A stretch of DNA of 64,000 bases, from NCBI GenBank assembly GCA_963924555.1, contig OZ004582.1:1426001-1490000 (forward strand). The letters are read 5' to 3'. The notes under the pieces are model-generated. The model did no database searches, had not been told where the DNA came from, and saw only the letters and a list, made by a program, of their open reading frames with translations. Within the stretch, counting starts at the first letter, position 1, and every line of letters begins with the position of its first letter. This stretch comes from Crambe crambe. Lineage: Eukaryota > Porifera > Demospongiae > Poecilosclerida > Crambeidae. This document shows positions 21,830 through 32,595 of this stretch, one piece after another. The translations under genes and the position numbers were made by a program.

Positions 21830-21918
21830 GGCGTGTGCTAGAGCGGCCCGGCCCGGCCGTGATGCCGCGCCGCGCGCGTGCACATGCGCACACTGCATGC
21901 AGCAGCTCAGCTCCAGAT
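21830..21918. promoter_or_regulatory. CpG-rich block in front of hAT element
   Basis: The run gcggcccggcccggccgtga and gcgcgcgtgcacatgcgca is strikingly GC-rich against an AT-rich background. It directly precedes the first Met of the hAT frame at 21919. A promoter role is inferred from position and composition only. Confidence 0.35.
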
Positions 21919-23139
21919 ATGGCCTTCCCTTTGAGAGATTTTGGGAGAAAAGGGGAGAAAAGATCTTTCAAACCTGCTTGGTTTAATGAATGGCCATGGC
22001 TGGATTACAATGAAAAAAATGATTTTGTTATTTGTTTCTACTGCTCTTGTGCAAATTAAAAAAAAATATTGCCAAAGGGCCTCTTCAGCAAGAGAGAGGA
22101 GACTTATTAGCAAGGGCTTTACTAACTGGAAAGATGCTTGTTCCAGTTGAGTAGCAGCTATTTTGTAGCTTAACTTTGATGTTGGAGAGATGCTTAGCCA
22201 TGCTCACAGTGAAGAAAAAAGATTGAATGGACAAATGTTAATAATCATTTTGCAAAATCTTCAATTCCTTGGGAGGCAAGGTATTGCTTTATGATCAAGA
22301 TGAAAGTAATTTTATTCAACTGATGAAGCTAAGAAGTTATGATCAACATGTAAGTTCATTAGATGATTATATATTGCACTTATAATAATGGCAATAGCAG
22401 TGCACTAATGCCATTGTTATTTTGCAGGAAATTAAAGATTGGCTTGATAAAAAGAGTGACAAATATACAAGTCCAGAGATCCAAAATGAATTATTAGTCG
22501 TAATTTTCTCACTCATGTAGTTCAAGTAGCTGACTACTTTACTAGCTATGGGCATTCTTTTTAAGCCTTGGAATTGCAGACTCAATAAAAATGTGAAAAT
22601 TTTAAAATCACACATGGATACTACATTTGAAACTAGTAAACTCTTGCAGTACTCACCAAAACGGCAATCACTTTTTGATAGTATCAAAAGTGATATGTCA
22701 CCCAATACTGTGGGATTTCGTGTTCTCTGTCTTACCCGTTGGCACAGAAAGTGATGGTTGTATCAATAAGGATTTACTCCTTGTACAGCTTCAAACATTT
22801 CATGCTAATTTCAAGATTGAAGATAGCATGAGCATACATAATGTCATAGAAATGATGAAAAACATGACAGAAGCCCAGAAAAATTTATTTTCAGAAGTTG
22901 TGAAACTTACTAGATTGTTGCTTGTTGTACCTGCAACAAATGCAGTAAGTGAACGTTCCTTCTCTGCTATGCGTCGCTTAAAGACGTACTTGAGATCAAC
23001 TATGAAGCAGGAGCGTCTCAATGCAATAATGATTATGCACATTCACAAAGATTTACTTGACACTCTGGACCTAAAGTTTATAGCTAATGAATTTCGTAGT
23101 AAAAAGGATTATAGAAAGAATAAATTTCCTATATTTTAA
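21919..23139 (+). pseudogene. hAT-type transposase, ZMYM1-like with TTF-type zinc finger, internally deleted
   Basis: The first frame reads MAFPLRDFGRKGEKRSFKPA, WFNEWPWLDYNEKNDFVICF, YCSCAN, a TTF-type zinc-finger opening. Further frames give SNFIQLMKLRSYDQHVSS and WLDKKSDKYTSPEIQNELL, the conserved post-finger block of ZMYM1-like proteins. A deletion removes most of the RNase-H-like catalytic core. The remaining part reads MDTTFETSKLLQYSPKRQS, NTVGFRVLCLTRWH, then a hAT C-terminal dimerisation region (FSEVVKLTRLLLVVPATNAV, SERSFSAMRRLKTYLRSTMK, RLNAIMIMHIHK) ending KFPIF-TAA at 23139. Stops and frame changes occur at 22057, 22150, 22520 and 22754. hAT enzymes catalyse cut-and-paste transposition; this one lacks the catalytic core. 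Confidence 0.82.
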
Positions 23140-23199
23140 TGATACTTTAGTATAAGGGTGAGGTCATAAAAACTGCACAGTAGTAGTAAGGGTTCTACT

Positions 23200-23280
23200 G
23201 GGGAGGGGGAGCTTCCCCCCCCCCCCCCAAAAAAAAACAACAACAACAAAACAAACAAACAAACAAACAAACACACACCC
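23200..23280. repeat. Poly-C / poly-A / CAA / CAAA compound low-complexity tract
   Basis: A run of C, a run of A, then (CAA)n and (CAAA)n, preceded by G-rich sequence. A very similar tract occurs at 39282-39320. Confidence 0.9.
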
Positions 23281-23435
23281 ATGAAGTTATGATGCCAGCG
23301 GACTAACCATAAATAGAGAGTGTTTTACGTAGCTATTATCCAGCGTAATCTTAATCTCATAAGGCCACTATTTGTTGATCATTAGTTTGTCATCAGCGCC
23401 CACATCAACATTCTGCACCCGCCTATTATTGATAA

Positions 23436-23447
23436 TGCGCATGCGCA
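23436..23447. promoter_or_regulatory. NRF1-type palindrome
   Basis: TGCGCATGCGCA, a perfect palindrome matching the metazoan NRF1 consensus. The same 12-mer is at 58340-58351. No gene can be attached to this copy. Confidence 0.3.
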
Positions 23448-23892
23448 AATCAATTAGAGAAGCAGCTGGCCAGGATGTCGATACTCAAATACATCATAGC
23501 TGAACAATCTATAGCAACATTACTAGCTCTGACTCAGTCTCTGAGTATGATAATTATTATTATGATGACAGACTCTTTTGATAGTGAGTAGCTATACGTA
23601 TCATGGGTGAAGGAAGATGTCTTTGACTGGGGGGGCACAACAAATGTGCAGCCAAAGGCTGCTGTGAGAAGAGTAGCTAGCTATGTGTTTTAGGGGAATG
23701 ATTGGGAGAAATTATTATTATCGAAATTAATTATGATCCAAAAATTTTTTCCTTCTCTCATTAATATAAATTCATGTGCTACTTTCGTTAAGTTGATGTT
23801 ATCAGTTTTATCCTTATGAAGGTATAATAAAAAGACACTATTTAAATGTGTTTGTTACAACATGCATGCCCCCTGTGCCCCCAGTCCACAAA

Positions 23893-23893
<1 letters not shown>

Positions 23894-23925
<32 letters not shown>

Positions 23926-23935
23926 AGGGGGGGGG
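23894..23935. repeat. (GT)n microsatellite followed by G run
   Basis: About 15 GT dinucleotides, then GGGAGGGGGGGGGG. Open frames across it (Val/Cys or Thr/His repeats) are artefacts. Confidence 0.95.
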
Positions 23936-23949
23936 GCTAGGGCTAGGGC

Positions 23950-24699
23950 TCCGTTTCCTTTGCCTATGCTTGAGTTTGGATAAAAATACAGCAAGACATT
24001 TTCGTTTTCGGCTGTTTTTTCCCCTAAATATATTTGCTGCTGTAATCATCCTCATCTAAGAAATCTTTGGCGACATTTTTAATGCTGATCAGTCAACAGA
24101 TCTATGATACGAGATAAGGTGTGGTGCAAATATCCTACATCAGTTAGCACAACTTCCTGCTACTTTTGTGTCCATCCTGAGAACCTGCAGTTAATAGCGA
24201 TCGATCCAAAAACTTGAGCAAGTTGGATGTCTTTCATTGTATCTTCAATGACAGTACATGAAGGTTGTATACATGGTGCTTTTAAAATACTGTTCAGAAT
24301 TCCATCATATACATCATAGCATCCAATTACCATAGTCAACTATAATAATTGTCAAAATAAATGTGATAGTACTTGAGAAAAGGGGTCTTATCATGCAAAA
24401 CATTAAAAGCTGTTACACGCTTGTAAAGTTTACAAGCTAGATGTAAAAATTCAATTAAGATAACTCAGGATGTATTAATTACTAATGGGTGCAATTTCTG
24501 AGCAAATCCTCCTGCTTCACCAGTCAAATGCTTTGAATGAGCACTCTCACAAGGAAGTGAAATAAAATATCAAAAGCACTTGAGGAATCTGCATTAAGGG
24601 GTTGCATGGAACAAACTAAGAGTGATCAGGAGGCAAGAATATACGTATATCCTAGATCATCCATTCAAAAGTTTATAGAGATATCCCCATAGGTGGCTG
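23950..24699. other. No recognisable gene
   Basis: AT-rich. I found no N-terminal exon for family X copy 1 here, although copies 2 and 3 have one. Confidence 0.4.
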
Positions 24700-25618
24700 C
24701 ATCAGTGGGGGATTTCACTTAGTAGTGAAGGCAAACAGAGGAAAGTTGCCAGGAAACTGCTAGGGGGAAATTTGGAAGCAGAATCAGTGCCCCTAACTTT
24801 CCCGCTGAAGAAAACTGGGGGGGAGGAGATCAGGGCAAAGGCTTGCTGCTATGTCCCTGATCTGGTTACGAAGGTGATCACACTCATTGAGGAAAATGAC
24901 AAGTAGGCATAATAAATGCACTGCTTAGAAATTAGTAATTAAAAGCCTATTTTTCATACCAAGGGCTGGCAGGTTGGTTTGGAATGAAGGCATTCCAAAC
25001 ACTGAGTTGTGGGTAAAGCTAGGTGGTGACAAGGGAGGTTCATCTTTCAAGATGAACTTCCAGATAGTCAATATAGCTCACCCAAATTCCATCCAAAACA
25101 CCTGCGTCTTCACAGCATTTGAAGCCCCAGATAGCAGATCAAACCTCTGCAAAGATACCAGGAGCAAATTAGTCAACTCCAGTCCCATATTTGGAGGTAC
25201 ATGATTGTATTTTGTGTTAAGTCTAGTACCTCCTTCTTAACCAGACAAAAGTCCCTGAGGGTTTTCCTTTCTGGGGATTCTGGGGAAAATGTATGGGATC
25301 TCTGGAGCTTCAGGTATGGTCTATTCACTGTGGTGGTTTAGGGCGTCACTGCTGTCTCTTTTGCGCCATCACTTCCACTGAGCTGAAAACGCCTCCAACT
25401 TCCAGACGAGCAGGTTCTGTGCAGCAACGCACACTAGAGACTCTGAAAGCTGATCACTCAAGGTTTTTGGCTAACGGCGCCATTCACTCCGACACTTTAT
25501 TCGATATCCCATTGGATCAGGTACATTACCACATGCACAATAACAATTTACACACAACATACCTTAGGTGTGCATTCCAGGGCTCCATATTAGCTTGGGT
25601 ATCTTCTTCCGCTTAGAA
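24700..25618 (+). pseudogene. Family X, copy 1 (unnamed multicopy protein family)
   Basis: Readable blocks in order: ISLSSEGKQRKVARKLLGGN, LEAESVPLTFPLKK, CCYVPDLVTKVITLIEEND (stop at about 24904), LWVKLGGDKGGSSFKMNFQI, VNIAHPNSIQNTCVFTAFEA, PDSRSNL, FLSGDS, then GAS-G|RHCCLFCAITSTELK and RTLETLKADHSRF, LFDIPLDQV. An intron interrupts the Gly of GASGRHCC: donor at 25314, acceptor ending 25341, only 28 bases. Copy 2 has the same intron at the same codon but 58 bases long. The N-terminal module seen in copies 2 and 3 is missing. The Cys-rich RHCCLFC block suggests metal binding, and GGDKGG is a Gly-rich loop. I cannot name the family. It behaves like a dispersed, intron-containing mobile or multigene family. 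Confidence 0.6.
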
Positions 25619-25658
25619 ACTACTCTGAATATTCTCCTTTGATCTTCACTGCCTTAAT

Positions 25659-25732
25659 GAGGTTACTATATCATGCAGTAACCTCTTGTAGGTCTCTAAG
25701 TGATCAGGTCTCTATCACTCACTTAGAGACCT
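25659..25732. repeat. Two tandem perfect hairpins
   Basis: Hairpin 1 has arms 25659-25667 and 25677-25685 (GAGGTTACT/AGTAACCTC, 9 of 9). Hairpin 2 has arms 25690-25703 and 25719-25732 (AGGTCTCTAAGTGA/TCACTTAGAGACCT, 14 of 14) with a 15-base loop. Related words (AGGTCTCT, CTTAGAAACCTCTC) recur in the loop and up to 25760. Confidence 0.85.
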
Positions 25733-25875
25733 GTGGTTACACTTAGAAACCTCTCTGATAGGCTTACACAACCCATGCTATAGATGTGTCCTTTATGTTC
25801 ATGGGACATTGTTTCAAAACTGTTGATGGGTTTCAAACAGGAAGTATAAGATTACCAATGTTACATCAGTCACAA

Positions 25876-27596
25876 TCACTTATAGTTAAAATTAATAGTA
25901 AAATTGCTGGAACAAGCCAAATTGATTGAAGGAGGAATAATCTTCTCAGGCTTAGAGTTTTCATCAGACTCAGCAAAATTTTCAGTCTTAAATTTCTCAG
26001 GTTCAAATTTTTCGGTCTTAAATTTCTCTGGTTCACTTTTATTTAACACATTGGATGTCATTTCTTTTAAACCAGTAGTAATTCTTTTATAGCTTCTCAC
26101 TCCTGAGGTACTGCTGTGACCAGTGCGATTCATTATTAGCTGCTCATCGACACCTGCATCGAACATCCTAGTGTATTATGACCTATAGGTGACTTGGTAT
26201 ACCAACAGTCTCCCCTTGGCTTTTCTAAAGGTTTGAGATAGAAAGCATTATCCGGCCTATCCTTGGGGCAGTGTGCATTATATAGTTTGTACAATCGAAC
26301 AAGGCATCGCTGAGGGTTTGCTGAATTTGCATGATGGATAACTTGTTTAGCATCCTTCTTACGATGCAGTAAGCCTCCTTGATTTGTCTTAGATACATCC
26401 TCTGTAAACATTATATAAGGGGTTTTACCCACTGGTTCATATACACACAACTGAGATGGGTAATGCCTCAAAAGTCGATGCTCTCCACCTCTAATGGCAA
26501 AATATAGTCCAATATAGAAAACCAAAGTGTCCACTAGAGCTCTGGCATTATGATCCCCAAGAAGCCCCTTTTCCCAAATTAAATTCTCATGTTCCAATGT
26601 TATCACTTCTGCTTTTTTCCTGTGATAATTACCTGTAGCCTTCAACTGTTTCATGAGGGAATCTAGGGTTTGCTTGAATGAAATGAACTTAGGATCAGAA
26701 AATAAATTAATATCAGCCCTGTCGACACTTTTTAATATTCGATTCAATCCTGTACATATACTGTAGAGTGTTTCTGGTGGATAGCAAGCTCCATCCTTTC
26801 GACGGGATTCTAATACAAATTTTGGAAGCCAAAATTCCATACTATCTTTATCCATCACACAAAAATCTTCACATAACTCCCTTTTAGATTCATCTGAATC
26901 AGCAAAGGGTTGGCCTAATCGTTGCTTAGCCCATTCATACCACACCTTCAGTGCCCAGTTACTCTGAGATGCTGTTTTTGTGGGTACCCCTGCCTTCCGC
27001 ACCTTTTGAATCACAGCTGTAGAAACAGGTAATGAAAATCTCTGCTTAGGAAGAGGTGCTACTTGCGCTACTTCACAGGAACTCTCATAATGCTGACTAG
27101 CCATGAGGAAAAGTCCATCATATGGGGTGGGAGGATCATCAACATTAACAGCAGACAGTTCAGTACTTGTTTCAGAGGGACTTTCATATTGCTGACTAGC
27201 CATGAGGAAAAGTCTATCACATGAGGTAGGAGGATCATCAAAATTAACAGCAGACAGTTCAGAGGGACTTTCATATTGCTGACTAACCATGAGGAAAAGT
27301 TCATCACTTGGGGTGGGGGGATCATCAACACTTACATTTAGTTGAGTACCCTCATGCATTTGACTAGCAATGAGAGAAAGGCTATCTTCATCGCTATCTT
27401 GATCATGCTCAGCATGGCATATTTGGTCCACAAACTTCTCTGGTAGATCAAATATTTCAAGCTGGGCCCGAGTAATTGGCCCAGGAGGAGGCTTGTGCTT
27501 GGCAAGAAGCCTTGGGTCTACCGTAGGGAGCTTAGATACATCTACAGTAATTTTAACCTTACTGAATGGAATTTTCACTATCAGCTCTTCTTCCAT
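25876..27596 (-). pseudogene. DUF3504 / Crypton-type tyrosine recombinase, HxxR block deleted
   Basis: An intact 486-codon frame starts at 27596 (MEEELIVKIPFSKVKITVDV). After three acidic repeats comes a core-binding-like helical region (QSNWALKVWYEWAKQRLG, FWLPKFVLESRRKDG, PPETLYSICTGLNRILKS), then the catalytic domain with the first Arg in YFAIRGGEHRLLRHYP (about residue 367). The frame ends shortly after YTKSPIGHNTL. At 26166 another frame resumes with MFDAGVDEQLIMNRTGHSST and VRSYKR, holding the His and the nucleophile Tyr of the family. Between HNTL and MFDAG the segment normally carrying HxxR is missing, and the frame slips. DUF3504 is known from KCTD1, QRICH1 and ZMYM2/3/4, which derive from Crypton elements. 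The long clean frame argues for recent decay or for a domesticated protein that ends early. The last 45 codons carry a PEKFKTEKFE repeat. Confidence 0.82.
27080..27345 (-). repeat. Three in-frame direct repeats in the DUF3504 protein
   Basis: Copies of CTGACTAGCCATGAGGAAAA start at 27093, 27192 and 27279 (periods 99 and 87 bases). They encode the acidic unit DDPPTPxDxLFLMxSQxYES three times. Confidence 0.9.
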
Positions 27597-27631
27597 TTTA
27601 CTATGACTCTTCTTCTTTCGTTTCTAAGTCA

Positions 27632-27789
27632 GTTAGACAACTTGCTCGAGTGCACTCGGTTTGAAACCCACGTGGTCAGGATTGAATGACGCAATAGTAA
27701 CCTCGGCTCCGCCTCGGTTACTATTGCGTCATTCAATCCTTCCCACTCGGGTTTCTAAACCTCGTAGTCACTCGAGCGCGTTATCTAAC
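27632..27789. mobile_element. 158-bp foldback (MITE-like) element
   Basis: The inner stem is perfect over 25 bases (27678-27702 against 27716-27740; sequence AGGATTGAATGACGCAATAG...) with a 13-base loop. Outside it the arms continue imperfectly: CTCGAGTGCACTCGGTTTGA / CTCGTAGTCACTCGAG and the tips GTTAGACAAC / GTTATCTAAC. The whole element is nearly palindromic. It lies 36 bases upstream of the DUF3504 start codon, so it occupies that gene's promoter or leader. Confidence 0.85.
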
Positions 27790-28299
27790 CTATACATCTA
27801 TACCCTTATGGAGGAAGCATGCCACAAGCTTGATCTGGAAGTTGCCCAGAAAACAGGCTCCATTGACCATCAGAAAGGATGTCTATACAATAATAGTCTA
27901 ATATTAAATCTCGCATAACTCTTACTGGAAAAAATGTAGCACCTTGGATGACAGCTCACCTTGTCTCATTTTTCATGGTCTTTCCAGCATTGTCTTTCGA
28001 ACCCTTCTCAAAATTGAAGCATCTTTGGTATATGGCATTCTAAACAACTGACAACAAGCGCTTGTAGATCTCTAACCGTTCAACGTAGAAACTCCGTTCG
28101 CGCTGCATCAGAATCAGCTAGCTTCACTGTCTTTAGTGAGTACTACATGGAGGAAAACTCTGGAATGCACTAGGCGTGGCATAGATTGCTGATAGGCAGA
28201 AAGTCGATTTCCTGTTATTTTTAACTCATTCTATGATAGGGTTTTACAACAATCACCTCCCTTGACACCAATTCTTGCGAGCACATTTTCCACATGTGC
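27790..28299. other. No supportable gene
   Basis: One short plus-strand frame (MEEACHKLDLEVAQKTGSID at about 27808) faintly resembles LEDACITLDLKLAK on the minus strand near 54530. The match is too weak to call. Confidence 0.35.
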
Positions 28300-29160
28300 A
28301 GGGATCTGGCAGGCCTTCAGGCTTTGAAATCACTATGTAATAAGCTTATGGATGTGTTTCCTGGCATTGGCTGGTTTTCTCAAAGTCCATTTTGGGGTGT
28401 TATTAAATGCAGCAAGAAGCAGGTCATCAGTCAGTGCATGGAGTGCTGGGAGACATCTCCCAGAGTTATGCAGATACTGTGGAGTGGTAGTATGGATTTT
28501 TTCGCTCCCAAATTGTGGATGAGCCAGAGCTCTTGGAGGCCATGGTCTCTCCAATTAACTGATGTGGTACAATAGGCACACATAAACATCTGTGTCACCT
28601 GATAACAGCATCAAGGATGTATAGGTCCTGATTGATGACTTACATGTAAGATGTCCTGACATCATCCTGTCATCAGCTTCCTCATGAGTGCAAATTGAGA
28701 CGAGGGAACAGAGCAGCATGTCCGGCTTTTGTGACCATAGATGTCAAAGCAATAGCAAAGTCATTGATTGTCTTGACAGGAGGATCTGAGTTTCTTTAGG
28801 AGAACTTTTCTCACCAAGGCCATGATGGCATAGGTTTGTGGGGAAGTTTCTGGTCCTTTTTTGTCAACAAGTGGGCACAATTTCAACAGCTCAGTCCCAA
28901 GTTGTGATTTCACATTCTTCCTCAAGTAGCCATCAGAGTTGGTGATCTCATACTGGAGTAGTTCCTCAACAGTGAACCCTCGGTGACACCCATACTCAGT
29001 AGACATGAGTGCTTTGATTGTCTCACCTTTGATGTCTGCTTTGGAATCAAAGTTTGAAGTGATTTTGGGGGGCTTGATTTTGCTAATGGTTGAGTGTTAT
29101 TTATTAATATTGACTTTTTTCTGAGGCGATCATCGATAATTATATTTAGCATAAGCAGCG
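28300..29160 (-). pseudogene. Unnamed transposon-like family with HALTG-type motif (family Y)
   Basis: The minus strand reads TISKIKPPKITSNFDSKADI, MSTEYGCHRGFTVEELLQYE, ITNSDGYLRKNVKSQLGTEL. After stops come DTDV-like (QVTQMFMCAYCTTS) and SEKIHTTTPQYLHNSGRCLP, ALHALTDDLLLAAFNNTPKW. The order of a DTDVF-like block and an ALPAFHALTGCD-like block is shared by large unnamed proteins that are multicopy in cnidarians, fish and sponges. That recollection is from general familiarity and I cannot attach a formal family name. Several stops and frame changes make it a relic. The plus-strand frame at 28294-28575 is its shadow. Confidence 0.45.
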
Positions 29161-29225
29161 CTGCCCTCCTGTAAACAAGACAACAACTTGTCTACTCTAA
29201 CATTGATTGATACAGCGTTTTTGGC

Positions 29226-29256
<31 letters not shown>

Positions 29257-29265
29257 GAGAAGAGA
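29226..29265. repeat. Poly-G then (GA)n tract
   Basis: About 20 G followed by GAGAGAGAGAGAAGAGA. Confidence 0.95.
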
Positions 29266-29519
29266 AATTTGAATGTCAGATCTGTGTTAGGAGCTTATTA
29301 TCCATACTGTAATTTTCTAGAAGCATTGAAGGCCCTGAGGAAAGTAGAGATGGGGCCATAGCATCATTTATAATGCATGTAGTTTTAGTACGCTTTGAAG
29401 CTATCTTTGAATCTGGAAAGCATTGTGAGAGAAGGATGCTCAAATGATCCATAACAGCTATTGGAATATGAGATTGGCAAGGAATTTAGATAAACTTTGC
29501 AAATAGTTTTTTTTTTTTT

Positions 29520-30130
29520 TCCATTAGGTAGAAATCCTTATGAAATGTCACCTAATTAAATAATGCCAAATATTGAGCGTGAAATCTCAATTGAACATGC
29601 CTGCTTGATGGTGAAACCACATCTCCTTCACTGGACTCTATGGGAGAGCTGAAGTTCGACCTAAGAAATGGCACCTAATTAAACAACGCCTGGAGCTCTG
29701 AATATTGAGCGTGAGATCTCGATTATCACTATGGATAGAGTAAACATGAAATATACTTGTGAAATGGCATCTAATTAAACAATGCCTGGAGCTCTGAATA
29801 TTGAGCGCGATATCTCGATTGAAAGAAGTCTGATCACTATGGTTAGAGTGAACATGCCTGCTCGATGGTGAAATCACACCTACTTCGCTGGCCTCTATTT
29901 GAGAGCTGAAGTTTGACCTACTCTTTTGTATAGAAATCCATGTAAAATGGCACCTAATTAAACAATGCCTGGAACTCTGAATATTGAGCGTGAGATCTTG
30001 CTTGGAGGAAGTCTGATCACTATGGTTAGAGCCTGTGAAACCACACCTCCTTCGCTGGCCTCTATGGGAGAGCTAACATTTGACCTACTTTATAAGAAAT
30101 CCTTGTGAAATGGCACCTAATTACCCCATC
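29520..30130. repeat. Array of about five diverged, variable-length units
   Basis: The phrase ATGGCACCTAATTAAACAA (variants) followed by TGCCTGGAGCTCTGAATATT, GAGCGTGAGATCTCGATT, GTCTGATCACTATGG and CACCTCCTTCGCTGG recurs at about 29548, 29669, 29763, 29946 and 30110. Units are 95-185 bases long because internal parts are missing in some. Confidence 0.85.
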
Positions 30131-30309
30131 GCAGGGTTTATATTGTCGTTGTAACTGCAATAGTAGGTAGTGATGACTGGATGGGAATAATAGGTGTTGT
30201 GGGATGGATGGATTGATGATGACTGGATGGGAATAATAGGTGATGAAGGTGAAAATGTATAAGTATCACAAGAAGAGGATAACAAGTAATGATGTAGTGG
30301 GTTTGGCTC

Positions 30310-30735
30310 GAGGGATGGAGTATGCTGTGAGGATATCGTTTTTGTGAAGTGAAGAGTTTTGAGAATGATCAGTGGCAGTGAAGTTGGCTTTGACTTAGAG
30401 GATAACTGTGAGGTTGACTTGGGTGGTTGTGAGGTGGATGGCTAAGCAGGCTTAGCACAAATTAGTTTTGTGGGTGGTTTTGAAGTGGTACGCGTTGCTG
30501 GTGGTTGTGAAGTGGATAGCTTAGCTCCTGTTCTTGATGTAGATGGCTTGGAGGGTGGTTGTGAAGTGAATGGCTTAACTGATGGTTGGGAGTTAGAAGA
30601 TGGCTGTGAAGACAGTGAGATGAGAGGATTACCTAAAAAAAAGGACATTACTTTCCTTCCCACAGCTGGGTGGAGAAACCTTATATAAGGTAGAATCTTT
30701 CTATTAAACACACCTGCAATAATTACTGATCTCAT
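30310..30735 (-). pseudogene. Ser/Thr/Pro-rich open frame, possible exon
   Basis: A strong acceptor (ttttttttag) precedes an open frame at about 30633. It reads NPLISLSSQPSSNSQPSVKP, FTSQPPSKPSTSRTGAKLST, SQPPATRTTSKPPTK. A TAG at about 30442 interrupts it, after which the same S/T/P pattern continues (PSTSQPPKSTSQLSSKSKPT). Composition suggests a mucin-like or linker segment. No family recognised. It may simply be a decayed minisatellite. Confidence 0.3.
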
Positions 30736-31539
30736 ATACTCTACTAGCGAAGAGGTGACCCAGGGTGTGCAAACTGTATGAGAAATAGTGAAAATGGAAC
30801 GTTACATAAGCACCCTTGGACCATAGATACTGCAAGTCCTGGATAGGAAACTAGTGGTCTCAGAGTGATAAAAAGTTGTTGCATAGATACAGTGTATCTA
30901 GTGCAAAATAGGTAGAAGAAAGAAAAATGAGCCAGTAAACTTAGCTAATATGTGACACGCTATATGAAAACCAGGAATGTTACTCAATAATCAATTCATG
31001 GATATGCGCATACAAAGGGCAGAGGAAGGAATGACATTCAGCCAGTCTCCAGCATGGGGATTAAGGAGCCAGCGCCTTTCTGGGGCTGAAGCACAGCTAT
31101 TGCCTCAGTGGTGGTCCAATCCTCCCTTTTGCAGCTAAATTTTACTGCTATCCCTACTTCACTTTTTATTTAGAAGAAATTTTTTGCATTCACTTGTTTC
31201 CATTCTTTTTCTTTGTAATTAGCTATATAAATTGAAATGTTCCTCTTTTGGTAAGTACATAGCACTGGATATGGAAGATTATATAGCAATACTTGTGTAT
31301 TATTCATATTCATAAGAAGTAGTTATTTCCAAATATATGCTAAGGAAACCTCAATGATTAATTTCGAATGTTATATTCGTCGGGATGATTGACTGATGAA
31401 GAGGCTTCAATATCTTCACTTGGCAGAGAATGAGAAGGTGCAGTGGTGAAGAAGAACCTGAAGAAATGAATGGCTGCACTTAGCTAATACCCAAATTTCA
31501 TAATTATTAATAGTTACTGGTCATGTAGTAGCAGCTGCT
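30736..31539. other. No recognisable gene; holds one copy of dispersed repeat R1
   Basis: No supportable exon. The stretch GAAGCACAGCTATTGCCTCA (about 31090) looks transcribed-like but has no clear frame. Confidence 0.35.
30947..30992 (+). repeat. Dispersed repeat R1, copy 1
   Basis: TATGTGACACGCTATATGAA plus AACCAGGAATGTTACTCAA. It is near-identical to 38047-38100 and related to 46053-46115. Confidence 0.75.
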
Positions 31540-32315
31540 ATGAACTACTTGAAAATGACTAACAAAGATGATACTCCATTACCTTCAGTTGTTTCATCTG
31601 ATGCTTGGATGCTCGATGATAGTGAAAGAAAAGATATGCTTGTGAAAATAGCCTCTGCAGTGGTTGACAATGTAGACTTAGCATACAATTTCTCTAAACA
31701 TACACAGAAGGATAAAGTGAATGCATATGCTCATGAAGTGTTAAGCTTAGGGCTTCTATATTTAGAGTTTCACTATGCTATGAAAGAAGGAGATGGTGAC
31801 AGGGTATTTTGAATATGGAAATATTTAATGTTAATATTTAAAGCATGTAAAAGAAAAAATTACTCGTGTGAGGCCTTTACATTGCTCACACAGTATCATA
31901 TCACCCTACCACCAAGGTTAGCTCAACAACTGAAGTGGTCAAGATATATAAACATCCATGGACTTCCAGGGCACAATATAAGTTGTGACTTGGATATGGA
32001 ACACTTAAATCGTGTGGCAAAAACATCTATAGAAGGACTGGGTTCCAATAAATCTGAAAAAGCAATTTTAAGAGTTGGTAAAGGTATAAATTCGCTGGTG
32101 AAGGTTTTAGACCAATATGATAAAGAAAATAAAGTAGTTCAAGTAAGTGGGCATCATACAAAGAAATCAACTGCAAAGGATTTATTGAGCAGCTAGTTGT
32201 GTCCAAAGTATTTGATGTAATCACTGACACACCAAGCCTACTGAAGATTTTGACTAGCTCCTATACTAATCTATCAGGTCTGCATGAAATGGCATTGAAC
32301 ATCTGTTATCAATGC
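31540..32315 (+). pseudogene. DUF6589-family protein fragment
   Basis: The first frame reads MNYLKMTNKDDTPLPSVVSS, AYAHEVLSLGLLYLEFHYAM, KEGDGDRVF then TGA (31810). The next frame continues MLIFKACKRKNYSCEAFTLL, TQYHITLPPRLAQQLKWSRY, INIHGLPGHNISCDLDMEHL, NRVAKTSIEGLGSN, KSEKAILRVGKGINSL and SGHHTKKSTAKDL. A one-base slip then gives IEQLVVSKVFDVITDTPSLL. The order GDG.R, EAF.LL.Q, R.A..LKW.R..N.HG..G.NI.CDL..EHLNR, G...SEKAI.RVGK is the DUF6589 signature as I know it from cnidarian and fish proteins. Function is unknown, and the distribution suggests a mobile origin. One nonsense and one frameshift mutation make it a pseudogene. Confidence 0.75.
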
Positions 32316-32595
32316 AGAACATGATTTGATGCAGGATAAAAAGCCTTCCGAAGTTATTGAGTGTTCTTTCCTTTTTTCTGAAATATTCTGGTTCAGGACT
32401 CAGGGGACATAATGAAGACAGGATATTTCATTTTTTAGAGTTGTGCAAGTCTGAGATTGGAAGTCCTAGCCTATGTCTTTGGACTAGGCAGTGCTACATC
32501 TCTAACTGTATTTCTGCTGAACTGATTAATCTTTCAATCCTAAGTACCTAAAGGGGAAAGGGAGGGATTTTAGCTAGGCAGGAATTGCACTACAT

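Noticed and set aside
23936-23952. Telomere-like GCTAGGGCTAGGGCT
   Set aside because: Only about two and a half units, not TTAGGG, and next to a simple-repeat G run. No evidence of telomeric DNA.
28294-28575. Plus-strand 93-codon open frame
   Set aside because: Antisense to the HALTG-type family Y relic, which has recognisable motifs. The plus frame has none.
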